A DNA stretch of 36,073 nt from Planctomycetota bacterium (lineage in GTDB: Bacteria; Planctomycetota; UBA1135): assembly GCA_027020785.1 (NCBI GenBank), contig JALUVI010000159.1:1-36073 (forward strand). Direction: 5' to 3'. Below, piece by piece: positions 1 through 8,526 of the stretch (positions within the stretch are counted from its first letter, which is position 1; each line of letters begins with the position of its first letter). A program made the translations under genes and the position numbers. The notes beneath the pieces were generated by a model. It saw only the letters and a list, made by a program, of their open reading frames with translations. It was not told where the DNA came from and did not search any database.

Positions 1-1419
1 GGGGCCGAGGTTGACCGGAGAGAACGAACCGGCCTCGCCGTTGCCGGGGTAGAGGTAGAAACCGACGCTCTCCCCGTCGTGGAACCAAGGGACCCGGATC
101 TCGCCCTTCTCGTCGGTCACCTGCCGCGGGAAGAGCTGGCGCATCCAGGGGATGTCCGAGATGGGCAAGGGCTGGACACCGAGGTTCGGGATGGGAAGCC
201 CCGCCTCGTCGAGGAACCGGAAGGTGACGCCGCCCTCCGGCGGAGCGAGGTGGAGGTCCTGCTCGACCTCGGCGCCGGGAACGGTCGCCGCCGAAGGGAC
301 CTCGGCAAAGGCGTACTGGTCGTCGTGACGGGCCTCGAGGGCGTAGCGCCGGCCCGGAGTGAGATGGACCCGATAGTGACCTTCATCGTCGGTATAGACC
401 TGGCCGAGGAGGACCCGATGCCACACGCCGTCCTCGGTCTTGATGCCCATGTTCCCCATCCCACCATCGAATCCGTCCCAATCGACCTCCGGCGGCTCCC
501 CGTCGGTCGGGATGGTGATCAGGTTGAAGCGGGCCTCGGGCAGCGGCCGCCCGTCGACGTCGTAGATGGTCCCGAACAGGACCGCCCGGCGACCGATCTC
601 GGCTTCGCCGGAGAAGACGTCGCCGGGGCCGACCTCGCCGCGTCCCCAATCGAAGTACCAGCCCTCCTTGCGTACGGTGAACACGAACTCGCCGACCATG
701 GGCGGCGTCAGCCGATGGAGTCCAGGCTCGCCCTCCACTTCCTCGGCGGTCATCCAACCCAGGGCCTCTTCGGCGGCCTCTTCGTCGCTCCGCGGACTGA
801 GGAGGTTCACGCCGTAGACCTCCTGCTTGTAGCGGGACATCAAGGAAGCATAGGTCTGGCGCGGCACCGGCTGGAGGGCCTCCTCCGGCCGGACCTCGGC
901 CTTGCGGAGCCCCTCGGCCTGGAGGAAGGCGAAGCGCACTTCGGCGCCGGAAACCGGCTCGCCCTGGTTGGGTTCGCGAACGCGCACCTCGAGACGCGGG
1001 GCACGCGGGAGCACGAAGGTCCCCGGCTGCTCGCTCCTCGACTCGGCGACCGACACCTCGGCCGCCACCGGCCCGTCCGGCGACGCTACCTCGTACGCCC
1101 AGTGCGACCCGTCCGCCTCGAGCACCGGCAGCGGGATCTCGGTCGCGGCAGGCAGCCGGTCACCGCTTCCCGTCACCAGGGTGACCTCCTCCGCCGGGAC
1201 CTCCTCCCCCGACCACCGGTCCAGGAACCGCGGGGTCAGGACCTCGTCGTGGCGCTCGGGCGCCGGCTCGCCCGCCAGGGGCTCGCCGGCGACCGGAGCA
1301 GGCGCCTCCCGGACCTCCTCGGCCCCACCGCCCTCACCGGGCCGCCCGCCGGCCAGGAACCACAGCAGGCCCAACCCGACGAGGACGAGGACCGCAAGGA
1401 ACAGGAGACGCCGATCCAT
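1..1419 (-). CDS. Membrane-anchored surface protein with carboxypeptidase-regulatory-like domains (3' end outside window)
   Basis: The ORF track misses this gene because its stop lies beyond the left edge; I read the frame from the reverse complement. It starts MDRRLLFLAVLVLVGLGLLWF, an uncleaved signal anchor of about 18 hydrophobic residues, followed by a Gly/Glu/Pro-rich linker. After that come beta-rich segments such as VLFGTIYDVDGRPLPEARF and VYTDDEGHYRVHLTPGRRY, the pattern of carboxypeptidase regulatory-like (CarboxypepD_reg/CNA-B) domains. Such domains are usually extracellular adhesive or structural folds, not enzymes. At least 473 residues are encoded here. The ATG lies two bases after the TAG of a possible small ORF, in a TAGGCATG context, so coupling is possible. 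Function is inferred only; substrate or partner is unknown. Confidence 0.75.
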   Translation of the reverse strand, partial: MDRRLLFLAVLVLVGLGLLWFLAGGRPGEGGGAEEVREAPAPVAGEPLAGEPAPERHDEVLTPRFLDRWSGEEVPAEEVTLVTGSGDRLPAATEIPLPVLEADGSHWAYEVASPDGPVAAEVSVAESRSEQPGTFVLPRAPRLEVRVREPNQGEPVSGAEVRFAFLQAEGLRKAEVRPEEALQPVPRQTYASLMSRYKQEVYGVNLLSPRSDEEAAEEALGWMTAEEVEGEPGLHRLTPPMVGEFVFTVRKEGWYFDWGRGEVGPGDVFSGEAEIGRRAVLFGTIYDVDGRPLPEARFNLITIPTDGEPPEVDWDGFDGGMGNMGIKTEDGVWHRVLLGQVYTDDEGHYRVHLTPGRRYALEARHDDQYAFAEVPSAATVPGAEVEQDLHLAPPEGGVTFRFLDEAGLPIPNLGVQPLPISDIPWMRQLFPRQVTDEKGEIRVPWFHDGESVGFYLYPGNGEAGSFSPVNLGP

Positions 1420-1421
1420 GC

Positions 1422-1658
1422 CTAGCACCCGGGGTCAGGAGGCGGCAACTGGCCGAACCCGGCATCGGCGGAGCCCAACGTGCCACCGAGGCCATCGGCG
1501 CCAGGCTGCCCCTCGGGGAAACCGCCTCCTCCCCCCAGCCCTCGGCCGCCGGCAAGCCCACCGATGGCCGTCACGCTGCCGCTCCCGGTCACGTCATCGA
1601 GCCTCCCCAAGCCCCGCACGGGGGGGGGAGCAAGAAGGGCCTTCTTCACGCCCCCCAC
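1422..1658 (-). CDS. Possible small Gly-rich protein
   Basis: I do not recognise this ORF of up to 78 aa. It begins VGGVKKALLAPPPVRGLGRL and is then Gly-rich, ending PPPDPGC. Two features favour a real gene. A strong Shine-Dalgarno GGAGG sits 6 nt before the GTG at 1658, and the stop lies 2 nt before the start of the next gene. An alternative start is the GTG at 1649 (MKKALLAPPP), which lies 7 nt after a possible -10 box and could be leaderless. The two readings conflict, because the promoter reading puts the GGAGG inside the untranscribed spacer. Composition alone could arise by chance in such GC-rich DNA, so the call is tentative. Confidence 0.35.
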   Translation of the reverse strand: MGGVKKALLAPPPVRGLGRLDDVTGSGSVTAIGGLAGGRGLGGGGGFPEGQPGADGLGGTLGSADAGFGQLPPPDPGC

Positions 1659-1684
1659 GCTACACCTCCGCCTCGCCCCGTCAA
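1657..1684 (-). promoter_or_regulatory. Possible sigma70-type promoter
   Basis: On the minus strand TTGACG is followed by a 16-bp spacer and TAGCGT. The GTG at 1649 then follows after 7 nt. This would drive the small ORF and the surface protein. The -35 match is good and the -10 match is partial; no experimental support. Confidence 0.35.
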
Positions 1685-1739
1685 GTCCACCACGGGAGCG
1701 AGGAGAGATAAGGGAACTCCTAGGCCCCTGCGCCAGGCG

Positions 1740-2597
1740 TCAGTCGTAGCGGTAGAAGCCCTCGCCGGTCTTGCGGCCCAGTTTGCCGGCGGCGCGCATG
1801 CGGCGCAGGTTCGGGGCGCAGCGGAACTTCGGGTCGCCGAACTGCTCGTGGAGGTAGTCGAGGATGTCCACCACCACGTCGATGCCGATGAGGTCGGCCA
1901 GGGCCAGCGGGCCCATCGGGTGGTTCATCCCGTACTTCATGATGGTGTCGATGTCCTCCGGCGTGGCGACGCCCTCGTAGAGGCAGAAGGCGGCCTCGTT
2001 GATGAGCGGCATCAACACGCGGTTGCTGACGAAGCCGGCGTAGTCCTGGGCCACGCCGACCACCTTGTCGAGCCCCTCGGCGATGGCCTTGGTCCGGGCC
2101 ACGACCTCGTCGGAGGTCTTCTCGCCGCGGACGATCTCGACCAGCTTCATCAACGGCACCGGATTCATGAAGTGCATGCCGATGACCGACTCGGGGCGCC
2201 GGGTCACGGCGCCGAGCGCGGTGATGGAGATGGACGAGGTGTTGGACGCCAGGATGGCGTGCTCCGGCGCGTGCTCGTCGAGCGCGCGGAACACCTCCTC
2301 CTTGACCTGGGGGTTCTCGAACACGGCCTCGACCGCCAGATCCACCGCCGCTACCGCCTGGGCGAGGTCGGTCTCGGGCAGGACCCGGGCCAGCACCGCG
2401 GCGGCCTCGTCCTCGGTCATCTTCTCCTTCTTCACGAAGCGCTGCAGCGACTTCTGGATGCCCGCCCGGGCGCGCTCGAGCGCGGCCTCGGAGGCGTCCA
2501 CCAGGTGGACCTCGTGGCCGAAGGTGGCGAAGGTCTGGGCGATGCCGCTACCCATGGTGCCGGCACCGATGACGGCGACGTCGAGTCGTTCGGTCAT
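1740..2597 (-). CDS. hbd: 3-hydroxybutyryl-CoA dehydrogenase
   Basis: Cytoplasmic NAD(P)-dependent enzyme interconverting acetoacetyl-CoA and 3-hydroxybutyryl-CoA, in beta-oxidation or butyrate-type metabolism. The 285-residue length is typical of the stand-alone enzyme. The N-terminal Rossmann motif GAGTMGSG is at residues 11-18. The catalytic region shows SNTSS near 118-122, the catalytic His in GMHFMNP (H142) and Glu in LVEIV (E154). The C-terminal helical dimerisation domain ends in the family's GRKTGEGFYRYD. It lies 34 nt downstream of the thiolase, which makes its substrate, so the two probably form an operon. Cofactor preference and physiological direction cannot be read from sequence. 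Confidence 0.95.
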   Translation of the reverse strand: MTERLDVAVIGAGTMGSGIAQTFATFGHEVHLVDASEAALERARAGIQKSLQRFVKKEKMTEDEAAAVLARVLPETDLAQAVAAVDLAVEAVFENPQVKEEVFRALDEHAPEHAILASNTSSISITALGAVTRRPESVIGMHFMNPVPLMKLVEIVRGEKTSDEVVARTKAIAEGLDKVVGVAQDYAGFVSNRVLMPLINEAAFCLYEGVATPEDIDTIMKYGMNHPMGPLALADLIGIDVVVDILDYLHEQFGDPKFRCAPNLRRMRAAGKLGRKTGEGFYRYD

Positions 2598-2631
2598 GTC
2601 GTCGAAGGGGTTCGTGGGCTCGGGGAAGGGT

Positions 2632-3813
2632 CTAGAGGAGCTCGACCGACAACGCCACCGCGTTGCCGCCGCCGAGGCAGAGGGTGGCGAGACCGCGCTT
2701 GCCGCCGCGCTGCTTCAGCGCGTGCAGCAGGGTCACCAGGATGCGGCAGCCGCTGGCGCCGATGGGGTGGCCGAGAGCGACCGCGCCGCCGTGCACGTTG
2801 ACCTTCGCGGGGTCGAGGTCGAGGCTCTCGATCAAGGCCAGCGAGCCGACGGCGAAGGCCTCGTTGATCTCGACGAGGTCCATGTCGTGGCGCGACAGGC
2901 CGGTCCGGGCCTCCCAGTTCTCGACCGCCGACTTCGGCGCCATCATCACCCACTCCGGCGGCATGCCGCCGGCGGCGTAGCCGGTGACCCGCGCCATCGG
3001 AGTGACGTCGAGCCGCGCCGCGGCGTCGGCCGAGAGCACGGTGACGGTGGCGGCGCCGTCCGAGATCTGCGAGGCGTTGCCGGCGGTCACGCTGCCGCCC
3101 TCCTTGAACGCCGGGCGCAGCTTGCCGAGCGACTCCATCGTGGTGTCGGGGCGCACGCCCTCGTCGCGGTCCACCACCTTGGGCTCGCCCTTGCGCTGCG
3201 GCACCTCGACCGGGAGCACCTCGTCCGCGAAGGCGCCGGACTCCCACGCCGCGGCGGCGCGGCGGTGCGACTCCAGCGCGAAGGCGTCCTGCTCCTCGCG
3301 CGAGATGCCGTACTCGTCGGCGACCAGCTCGCCGGTCAGCCCCATGTGCAGGCCCGAGTAGACGTCGGTCAGGCCGTCCCACACCATCGCGTCCACCAGC
3401 TCGGCGTTGCCGAGCCGGGCGCCGGTGCGCGCCGAGGGCACCAGGTACGGCGCCTTCGACATGCTCTCCATGCCGCCGGCGACGAGGACGTCGGCGTCGC
3501 CGGCCTTGACCGCCTGGGCGGCGAGCATCACCGACTTCAGCCCCGAGCCGCAGACCTTGTTCACGGTGAACGGCGGCACCGCGTCGGGCAGGCCCGCGCC
3601 GCGCGCCGCCTGCCGCGCCGGGTTCTGGCCGACCCCGGCCTGCAGCACGTTGCCGAGGACGACCTCGTCCACGGCGTCCGGAGCGACGCCGGACCGACGC
3701 AGGGTCTCGGCGACGACGAGGGCGCCCAACTCGGGGGCGCGGAAGCTGGAGAGGCCGCCGAGGAAGCGCCCCATGGGGGTGCGCACGGGGCCGGCGAGGA
3801 GGACTTCGGTCAT
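2632..3813 (-). CDS. atoB: Acetyl-CoA C-acetyltransferase (thiolase)
   Basis: Cytoplasmic thiolase, condensing two acetyl-CoA to acetoacetyl-CoA or running in reverse in degradation. The 393-residue length fits the biosynthetic thiolase family. The nucleophilic Cys is in VNKVCGSG (C88). The other signatures are [13 protein letters not shown] (H349) and the C-terminal CLGGGN (C379). An AGGA ribosome site lies 5 nt before the ATG. It sits between the nitrilase-like gene (52 nt upstream) and hbd (34 nt downstream), giving a thiolase-hbd pair. No crotonase or acyl-CoA dehydrogenase is in the window. A fadA-like longer-chain role is possible, but the short-chain partner makes AtoB/ThlA activity the better guess. 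Confidence 0.93.
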   Translation of the reverse strand: MTEVLLAGPVRTPMGRFLGGLSSFRAPELGALVVAETLRRSGVAPDAVDEVVLGNVLQAGVGQNPARQAARGAGLPDAVPPFTVNKVCGSGLKSVMLAAQAVKAGDADVLVAGGMESMSKAPYLVPSARTGARLGNAELVDAMVWDGLTDVYSGLHMGLTGELVADEYGISREEQDAFALESHRRAAAAWESGAFADEVLPVEVPQRKGEPKVVDRDEGVRPDTTMESLGKLRPAFKEGGSVTAGNASQISDGAATVTVLSADAAARLDVTPMARVTGYAAGGMPPEWVMMAPKSAVENWEARTGLSRHDMDLVEINEAFAVGSLALIESLDLDPAKVNVHGGAVALGHPIGASGCRILVTLLHALKQRGGKRGLATLCLGGGNAVALSVELL

Positions 3814-3865
3814 GGGTTCCTGGGGCGCCTCGGGACGGGGATGGAGGCGCGCGGGGCGGGGGATT

Positions 3866-4729
3866 CTACCCCTCCCCCGAAGCCGCTCCCAGGGAAGCGG
3901 AACGCCCCGGCGCCAGTCCTGCGCGCTCCAGGTCGCGACGCAGCGGCAGGGCGCGCTGCGCCGCGGCTCGCCGCGCCGGGTCGAGCTCGGCGACCAGGAG
4001 CATGCCGTCGTCGGTCCGCGCCACCTCGTCGCCGAAGGGGTCGCACAACGCCGCGCTGCCGGGGAACTCGAGCGGACGTCCCGGCTCGAGTTCGGCGCGC
4101 CCGGCCCGGTTGCAGCCGAGGACGAAGACCTGGTCCTCGCAGGCCCGCGCCCGCAAGAGGAGCTCCCAGGCCGCGGCCCGCGGCGTCGGCCACTGCGCCG
4201 GCACGCAGAGGAGGTCGCAGTCCTGGAGGAAGGCCTCGCGGGTCAGCTCCGGGAAGCGCAGTTCGTAGCACACCAACGCCAGCACCCGGCCCACGCCGTC
4301 GAGGTCGAAGGCGCGCGGCGCGGCGTCGCCGCGGGCGACCTGGCGGCCCTCGCCGGTCGGCGAGAACAGGACGCGCTTGGCCCACGGCCGCAGCACGCGC
4401 TCGCCGCCGAGGACGACGACGCGGTTGAGCGGACGCTCGCGCCCCGGCTCGGGGTCCGCCACCGAGCCCAGGACATGGACGCCGAGGTCGCGCGCCGCGC
4501 CGTGGAGCTCGGCCACCGCGGCGGCGCTGCGGACCAGGAGGTCGTCGGAGTACGACGGCAGGAACGAAGTGGTCCACTTCTCGGGCAGGAGCAGGAGCCG
4601 CGCCCGGGCCGCCGCGGCTTCCTCCAGCCCGGCCCGGGCCACCGCGGCGTTGTGCTCGACCTCGCCGGGACGGACGTCGAAGGGCAGGGCGGCGACGCGG
4701 AAGGGCGCGGAGTCGGCGGACACGGGCAT
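3866..4729 (-). CDS. Carbon-nitrogen hydrolase (nitrilase superfamily, omega-amidase-like)
   Basis: Nitrilase-fold hydrolase of 287 aa that cleaves amide C-N bonds using a Glu-Lys-Cys triad. The triad is visible as E50 in LLLPEKW, K118 in PWAKRVLF and C154 in ALVCYELRFPE. The CYELRFPE box is most like the omega-amidase/Nit2 branch, which deaminates alpha-ketoglutaramate-type metabolites; the substrate is inferred. There is no signal peptide, so it is cytoplasmic. It is the first gene of the minus-strand group containing the thiolase and hbd, with 52 nt to the thiolase. No metabolic link to those two enzymes is obvious. The start is the ATG at 4729; the tRNA promoter on the other strand overlaps its upstream region. 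Confidence 0.88.
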   Translation of the reverse strand: MPVSADSAPFRVAALPFDVRPGEVEHNAAVARAGLEEAAAARARLLLLPEKWTTSFLPSYSDDLLVRSAAAVAELHGAARDLGVHVLGSVADPEPGRERPLNRVVVLGGERVLRPWAKRVLFSPTGEGRQVARGDAAPRAFDLDGVGRVLALVCYELRFPELTREAFLQDCDLLCVPAQWPTPRAAAWELLLRARACEDQVFVLGCNRAGRAELEPGRPLEFPGSAALCDPFGDEVARTDDGMLLVAELDPARRAAAQRALPLRRDLERAGLAPGRSASLGAASGEG

Positions 4730-4738
4730 GGCCGGAAA

Positions 4739-4767
4739 TGGACGGGAATCGGGACCGAGGCTATCCT
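4739..4767 (+). promoter_or_regulatory. Probable promoter of tRNA-Ala
   Basis: TGGACG and TATCCT are separated by 17 bp, placing transcription start near 4774, about 28 nt before the mature tRNA. The -35 matches TTGACA at four of six positions. Confidence 0.5.
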
Positions 4768-4801
4768 ATTCGCCCTCGGTGCCGCGAGGCATCCCGGGAG
4801 T

Positions 4802-4877
<76 letters not shown>

Positions 4878-4881
4878 TTCC

Positions 4882-4903
4882 CGCCCCGATGCGCTCCGGG
4901 GCG
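4882..4903 (+). terminator. GC-rich hairpin after tRNA, possible terminator
   Basis: CGCCCCG and CGGGGCG form a 7-bp stem with an 8-nt loop, starting 5 nt after the encoded CCA. There is no T-tract, so it may act as a processing or pausing structure instead of a classical intrinsic terminator. Confidence 0.4.
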
Positions 4904-4947
4904 CGCCCGGCCGGCGAAGGCCGAGCCCCCGGCGGATTCCACCCCTT

Positions 4948-6237
4948 CTAGTCGGCGGCCCGGGAATCCGGTTCCGATTGGTCACCGGTGAGGCGACGGA
5001 GTTCGGCGAGACGCTCCAGCGCGCCGGGCCAGTCGTTGGCGATGCGGACGACCTCCTCCAGGGCGTCGCGCTCGGCCTCCAGGTCGCCGCGTCCGCGGGC
5101 GACCATCGCCCGGTCCCAGGCCTCGCCGGCGGCGGCCACCGCCTCCTCCAGGCGCGCCGCCCGCTCGGCGGTGTCCTCCCAGCCGAAGCCGACCGACTCC
5201 TCGAGGATCTTGCGGTAGAGCTCCAGGGCGTGGACCGCCTGGCCGTCGAGTTCGTAGGCCCGGGCGAGACGGTAGTCCAGCCGATGCTGCTCCTCGTCGG
5301 CGAGCTGCACCAGTTCGCCGCGGCGCTCGGGGGCGAGGTCGGGCGCCAGTGCAGCGGCCGCGGCGACGTCGGCGCGCGCCTCCTCCGGGCGCCCGCCCCG
5401 CACCGCGAGGTCGGCGTGGCCGAGCAGGGCCGCGGCTTCCTGGCGCGCGGCGAGTTCCTCGGCCAGGTCCCGGACCTCCGGGTCCTCCGGCGCCAGACGC
5501 TCGGCGTCGCGCACCCAGAAGAAGGCCGAGCCGAGGTCGTCGGCGTCGAGCGCTTCGCGCGCCATCTCGAGGTCGGCGCGGACCAGGTCCTCGAGCAGGG
5601 CGTCGAGCCGGCGCTCCGCCCGGCTGTCCGGGCCGAGGGCGCGCGAACCGTGCAGGAACGCGGTGAGGGCGCGTCGGTCGCGCTCGTGGCGCAACTGGTC
5701 CAGACCCTCGAAGTAGAGCGACTCGCCGTAGCGACGCAACTCCTCCAGGTGTCCGCGCGTGCGGTCGAGCAGGACCGCGGCCCGCTCCAGGGTCGGGTCC
5801 AGGGACAGCGCCTGCTCGAACAACGGCACTGCCTCCTCCTCGCGGTCCGCCTCCATCAGCGCGAAGCCCTGCTCGGTCAGGACCCGCGCCTTCTGCCGGC
5901 GCGCCCGGTCGCGGAGCTCGACGAGCTCGTCGCGACGGTCGGGTGGCGCGAGGGCCTCGAGTCGGTCGAGCAGCGCGAGGGCCTCGTCGGTGCGTTCCAG
6001 CGCGAGGAGGTCGCGGACGTGGTCCTCGGCCCGGAAGTAGCGGGTCCGCTCGATGCGCGCAGCGAGCTCGGGGTCGGCATCGGGGTCGCCGGCCGCCTCG
6101 TAGGCCAGCAGGGCGAGCGCGTAGTCGCGGCGCTCGAAGGCCGCGTCGCCGGCGGCGAAGCGGGTCGAGCTCTGGCAGGCCGCGAGCACGACCACCGGGA
6201 GGAGGGCGGCGAAGGTGACCGGACGCATGGACCCCAT
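4948..6237 (-). CDS. Lipoprotein with TPR-like helical repeats
   Basis: Predicted lipoprotein of up to 429 aa. The signal peptide ends in lipobox LAAC (C21). An inner ATG at 6228 (MRPVTFAALL) gives an equally good signal peptide. The mature part is almost all alpha-helical, Ala/Glu/Leu/Arg-rich, with TPR-like units such as GDAAFERRDYALALLAYEAA (near 30-49) and EEEAVPLFEQALSLDP. The repeats are more degenerate toward the C terminus. TPR proteins are scaffolds; no enzymatic motif is seen. Its gene is 63 bp downstream of lptG on the same strand, so it may share that transcript. It could be an assembly factor for an envelope machine, but this is only context. Confidence 0.8.
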   Translation of the reverse strand: MGSMRPVTFAALLPVVVLAACQSSTRFAAGDAAFERRDYALALLAYEAAGDPDADPELAARIERTRYFRAEDHVRDLLALERTDEALALLDRLEALAPPDRRDELVELRDRARRQKARVLTEQGFALMEADREEEAVPLFEQALSLDPTLERAAVLLDRTRGHLEELRRYGESLYFEGLDQLRHERDRRALTAFLHGSRALGPDSRAERRLDALLEDLVRADLEMAREALDADDLGSAFFWVRDAERLAPEDPEVRDLAEELAARQEAAALLGHADLAVRGGRPEEARADVAAAAALAPDLAPERRGELVQLADEEQHRLDYRLARAYELDGQAVHALELYRKILEESVGFGWEDTAERAARLEEAVAAAGEAWDRAMVARGRGDLEAERDALEEVVRIANDWPGALERLAELRRLTGDQSEPDSRAAD

Positions 6238-6300
6238 TGTGACGCGCGCCGGGGGCCGCGTCCTGCCCCAATTCCACCGGCTTCCGGCCGGGGAGCGGCG

Positions 6301-7359
6301 TCAGGTGCGCATCCGGGCGGAGGCCGCCATGCCGAGGCCGCCGAAGAGGCCGAGGGGACCGAGGCCGGCGAGCCACGGCGACAGGGCGCCACGGGTGGCG
6401 AAGTCGCGCAGGACCAGTTCGACGACGAAGGCGAGGGCGCAGAGGCCGAGGCCGCTGGCGAGGCCCTCCAGCGAACTGCGTCGCTCGAAGCGCAGGGCGA
6501 AGGGCAGGCCGAGGGCGAGCAGGACCAGCGGGGCCCAGAGGGCGGCGCGCCAGCTCCAGGCCAGGGTCGCGGCCTGGCGGTGGCCCGGGTCGGCCGCCAG
6601 GAGGGCGCGGCAGTCGGCGACGGTCAGGTCGAGGGGGCGGACGCGGGCGAACCAGGCGCGCTCGCAATCGGCCGGGGCCAGGCCTTCGCGCGAGAAGAGG
6701 CGCAGCGGGCTCTCGCCGCCCCCATCCACCAGGCGGCCGTTCTCGAGCTCCCAGGCGTCTCCGGTCCAGGTGGCGGCGTCGGCGCGGACCAGGCGCTCAC
6801 GCTCGGCGCCCGGCAGGAAGACCTGGAACTCGTGGATGCGCGGCCCGCCGCTGGCGGCCGGCACGAACTCGGCGGCGTGGAGACGGAACCCGCCCGGCGC
6901 CCGCACCCAGAGGTCGGTCGGCTTCCAGGGACGCTGCTCGAGGAGCGGCAATCGCAGCGACTCGTGCGCCGAGCGCAGGCGCGGGAAGCCCAGCTCACGC
7001 AGCTGGCCGAGGGCGAACGCGATGGCGAAGGCGGCGACGAACATCGGCAGGAAGGCGCGCCATGCGCTGCGTCCGGCGACCAGGGCGGGAATCCACTCGT
7101 GATTGCGCAGGAAGCTGGTCACGGTGCCGAGAGCGGCCAGCAGGGTGACGTAAGGGCCGAGCTGGACCAGCAGGAACGGGAGGCTCATCAGGGCGAAACG
7201 GGCGACGTCGGCGGAATCCACGCCGAAGCGCGCGGCCTGCCCGTACTCGTCGGCGTGCCCCAGCATCTCGAGGCTGCTGAACAGGGCCAGCAGGCCGAAG
7301 GCGATGACCGCCCACCACGCGAGGTAGTTGCGGAGGACGTAGCGGTCGTAGCGCTGCAT
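6301..7359 (-). CDS. lptG: LPS export permease LptG (YjgP/YjgQ family)
   Basis: Inner-membrane permease of 352 aa, the usual family length, forming the transmembrane channel of LptB2FG that extracts lipopolysaccharide and passes it to the periplasmic bridge. The N-terminal MQRYDRYVLRNYLAWWAV is characteristic. Three hydrophobic segments precede a periplasmic beta-jellyroll region (about 115-265), and three more helices follow. I place the start at the ATG at 7359. The 745-aa track ORF runs on upstream only as an antiframe extension into lptF. The start is 2 nt after the lptF stop, so the two are translated as a pair. Assignment as G versus F rests on order and the N-terminal sequence. The LptB ATPase is not in this window. 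Confidence 0.85.
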   Translation of the reverse strand: MQRYDRYVLRNYLAWWAVIAFGLLALFSSLEMLGHADEYGQAARFGVDSADVARFALMSLPFLLVQLGPYVTLLAALGTVTSFLRNHEWIPALVAGRSAWRAFLPMFVAAFAIAFALGQLRELGFPRLRSAHESLRLPLLEQRPWKPTDLWVRAPGGFRLHAAEFVPAASGGPRIHEFQVFLPGAERERLVRADAATWTGDAWELENGRLVDGGGESPLRLFSREGLAPADCERAWFARVRPLDLTVADCRALLAADPGHRQAATLAWSWRAALWAPLVLLALGLPFALRFERRSSLEGLASGLGLCALAFVVELVLRDFATRGALSPWLAGLGPLGLFGGLGMAASARMRT

Positions 7360-7361
7360 GG

Positions 7362-8468
7362 TCAACGGAGCCGGGAAGCGCCGCGGGAGAGGAGGACGAC
7401 GAGCGGGAGCAGCGCCAGGAAGGGGATCCAGCCGGCGAGGCGCGGCTCGACGGCGTCCGATTCGTAGAGCGCTTCGCCGACGTAGTAGGCGGGGTAGAAG
7501 ACCAGCACCAGGAGCCCCATCGCGGCGCCGAGGCCGGCGAGGAAGCCGCCGCGGCGCAGGCGCCAGCCGATGAGGGCGCCGATGAGCCCGAGCGGAAGGA
7601 GGCAGGCCGACAGGGCGCGGCGCTGGGCGATGGAGTGGAGGGCGCTGCGCTCCTGCTCGGGATCGAGGTCGCCGCGGGCCAGCCGCCGGAGGAGCTCCGA
7701 GGTCGGCAGGTCCTTGGCGCGGTACTCGGGGAGGTTGTTGGCGACGACGCTGGCGAGGTCGAGGACCAGGAAGGTGGTGCCGTCGTTCTGGACCGTCCAC
7801 CCCGCCTCCTCGTCGGTGGTGCTGAAGGCGCGCAGGCCCTCGAAGGAGAAGATCACACGCTCGCCCTCGACACGCAAGCGGGCGCGGTCGGCCAGCACCC
7901 GGAGTTCGCCGACCGCCAGCGGCAGCTCGCGGTCGGGCGAGGCGCCGCGGAACTGGAGGAGGACGTCGCGAAAGGCGCCGTCCTCGTCGCGCCCGTTCCA
8001 GAGCAGGTGGAGCCCGCCGTGGTGGAGTTCGCTCGCCCCCGGCCGCGTGTTCTCCAGGGCGGCGACGCGCACCCGCGCGCCGAGCTCGCGCATCTTGCGG
8101 TAGAGGTCGGGAAGCACCTCGGAGCTGAACGGGTGGAGCGCCGCGGCGGTGAGCGTGCCCAGGAGGGCGGCGGGCAGGAGCAGCCGCGCCGGATGCGCGC
8201 CGGCGGCGAAGGCGGCGACGTGCTCGCCGTCGGCGGCCATCCTCCCGTAGCCGAACACCACCGCGGTCAGGAGCGCCAGCGGCAGGAAGTAGGGCAGGGC
8301 CTGGCCGACGATCAGCGGCACCAGCGACATCGGCAGCCACACCGGGGCACCCTGACTGATGGAGGAGGCCCGAACCAGGCCGCCGAGGCCGATCAGGAAG
8401 GTGACCCCGCCGGTCGTCAGGAGCAGCCTGCCGACGAGTTCCAGGAGGTGGGCGCGGGCGAGCCGCAT
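7362..8468 (-). CDS. lptF: LPS export permease LptF (YjgP/YjgQ family)
   Basis: Partner permease of LptG, about 368 aa from the ATG at 8468 (MRLARAHLLELVGRLLLTTG). The GTG at 8501 in the track adds an unlikely polar leader. Topology is the family's: three N-terminal helices, a periplasmic beta-jellyroll domain (roughly residues 115-260) and three C-terminal helices (for example LSACLLPLGLIGALIGWRL). The segment VLDLASVVANNLPEYRAKDLPTSELL resembles the conserved region before the second membrane block. It is the first gene of an lptF-lptG pair, with a divergent kinase gene starting 55 bp away. The shared short intergenic region suggests linked expression of LPS transport and a possible LPS kinase. 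Confidence 0.85.
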   Translation of the reverse strand: MRLARAHLLELVGRLLLTTGGVTFLIGLGGLVRASSISQGAPVWLPMSLVPLIVGQALPYFLPLALLTAVVFGYGRMAADGEHVAAFAAGAHPARLLLPAALLGTLTAAALHPFSSEVLPDLYRKMRELGARVRVAALENTRPGASELHHGGLHLLWNGRDEDGAFRDVLLQFRGASPDRELPLAVGELRVLADRARLRVEGERVIFSFEGLRAFSTTDEEAGWTVQNDGTTFLVLDLASVVANNLPEYRAKDLPTSELLRRLARGDLDPEQERSALHSIAQRRALSACLLPLGLIGALIGWRLRRGGFLAGLGAAMGLLVLVFYPAYYVGEALYESDAVEPRLAGWIPFLALLPLVVLLSRGASRLR

Positions 8469-8510
8469 CGCCCCATGGTCCCCGGGACGGCCACCCGGCA
8501 CAAGCCGGGG

Positions 8511-8526
8511 TTATCCTCCCGCCGTG
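8511..8526 (+). promoter_or_regulatory. -10 box placing transcription start on the GTG codon (leaderless)
   Basis: TATCCT (8512-8517) is followed by 6 nt and the GTG start of the kinase gene, so predicted transcription starts at or next to the start codon. No Shine-Dalgarno is present and no clear -35 was found. Confidence 0.4.

Noticed and set aside
4891-4925. Second hairpin CGGCC/GGCCG after the tRNA
   Set aside because: Stems of 5 bp occur often by chance at this GC content and it lacks a T-tract.
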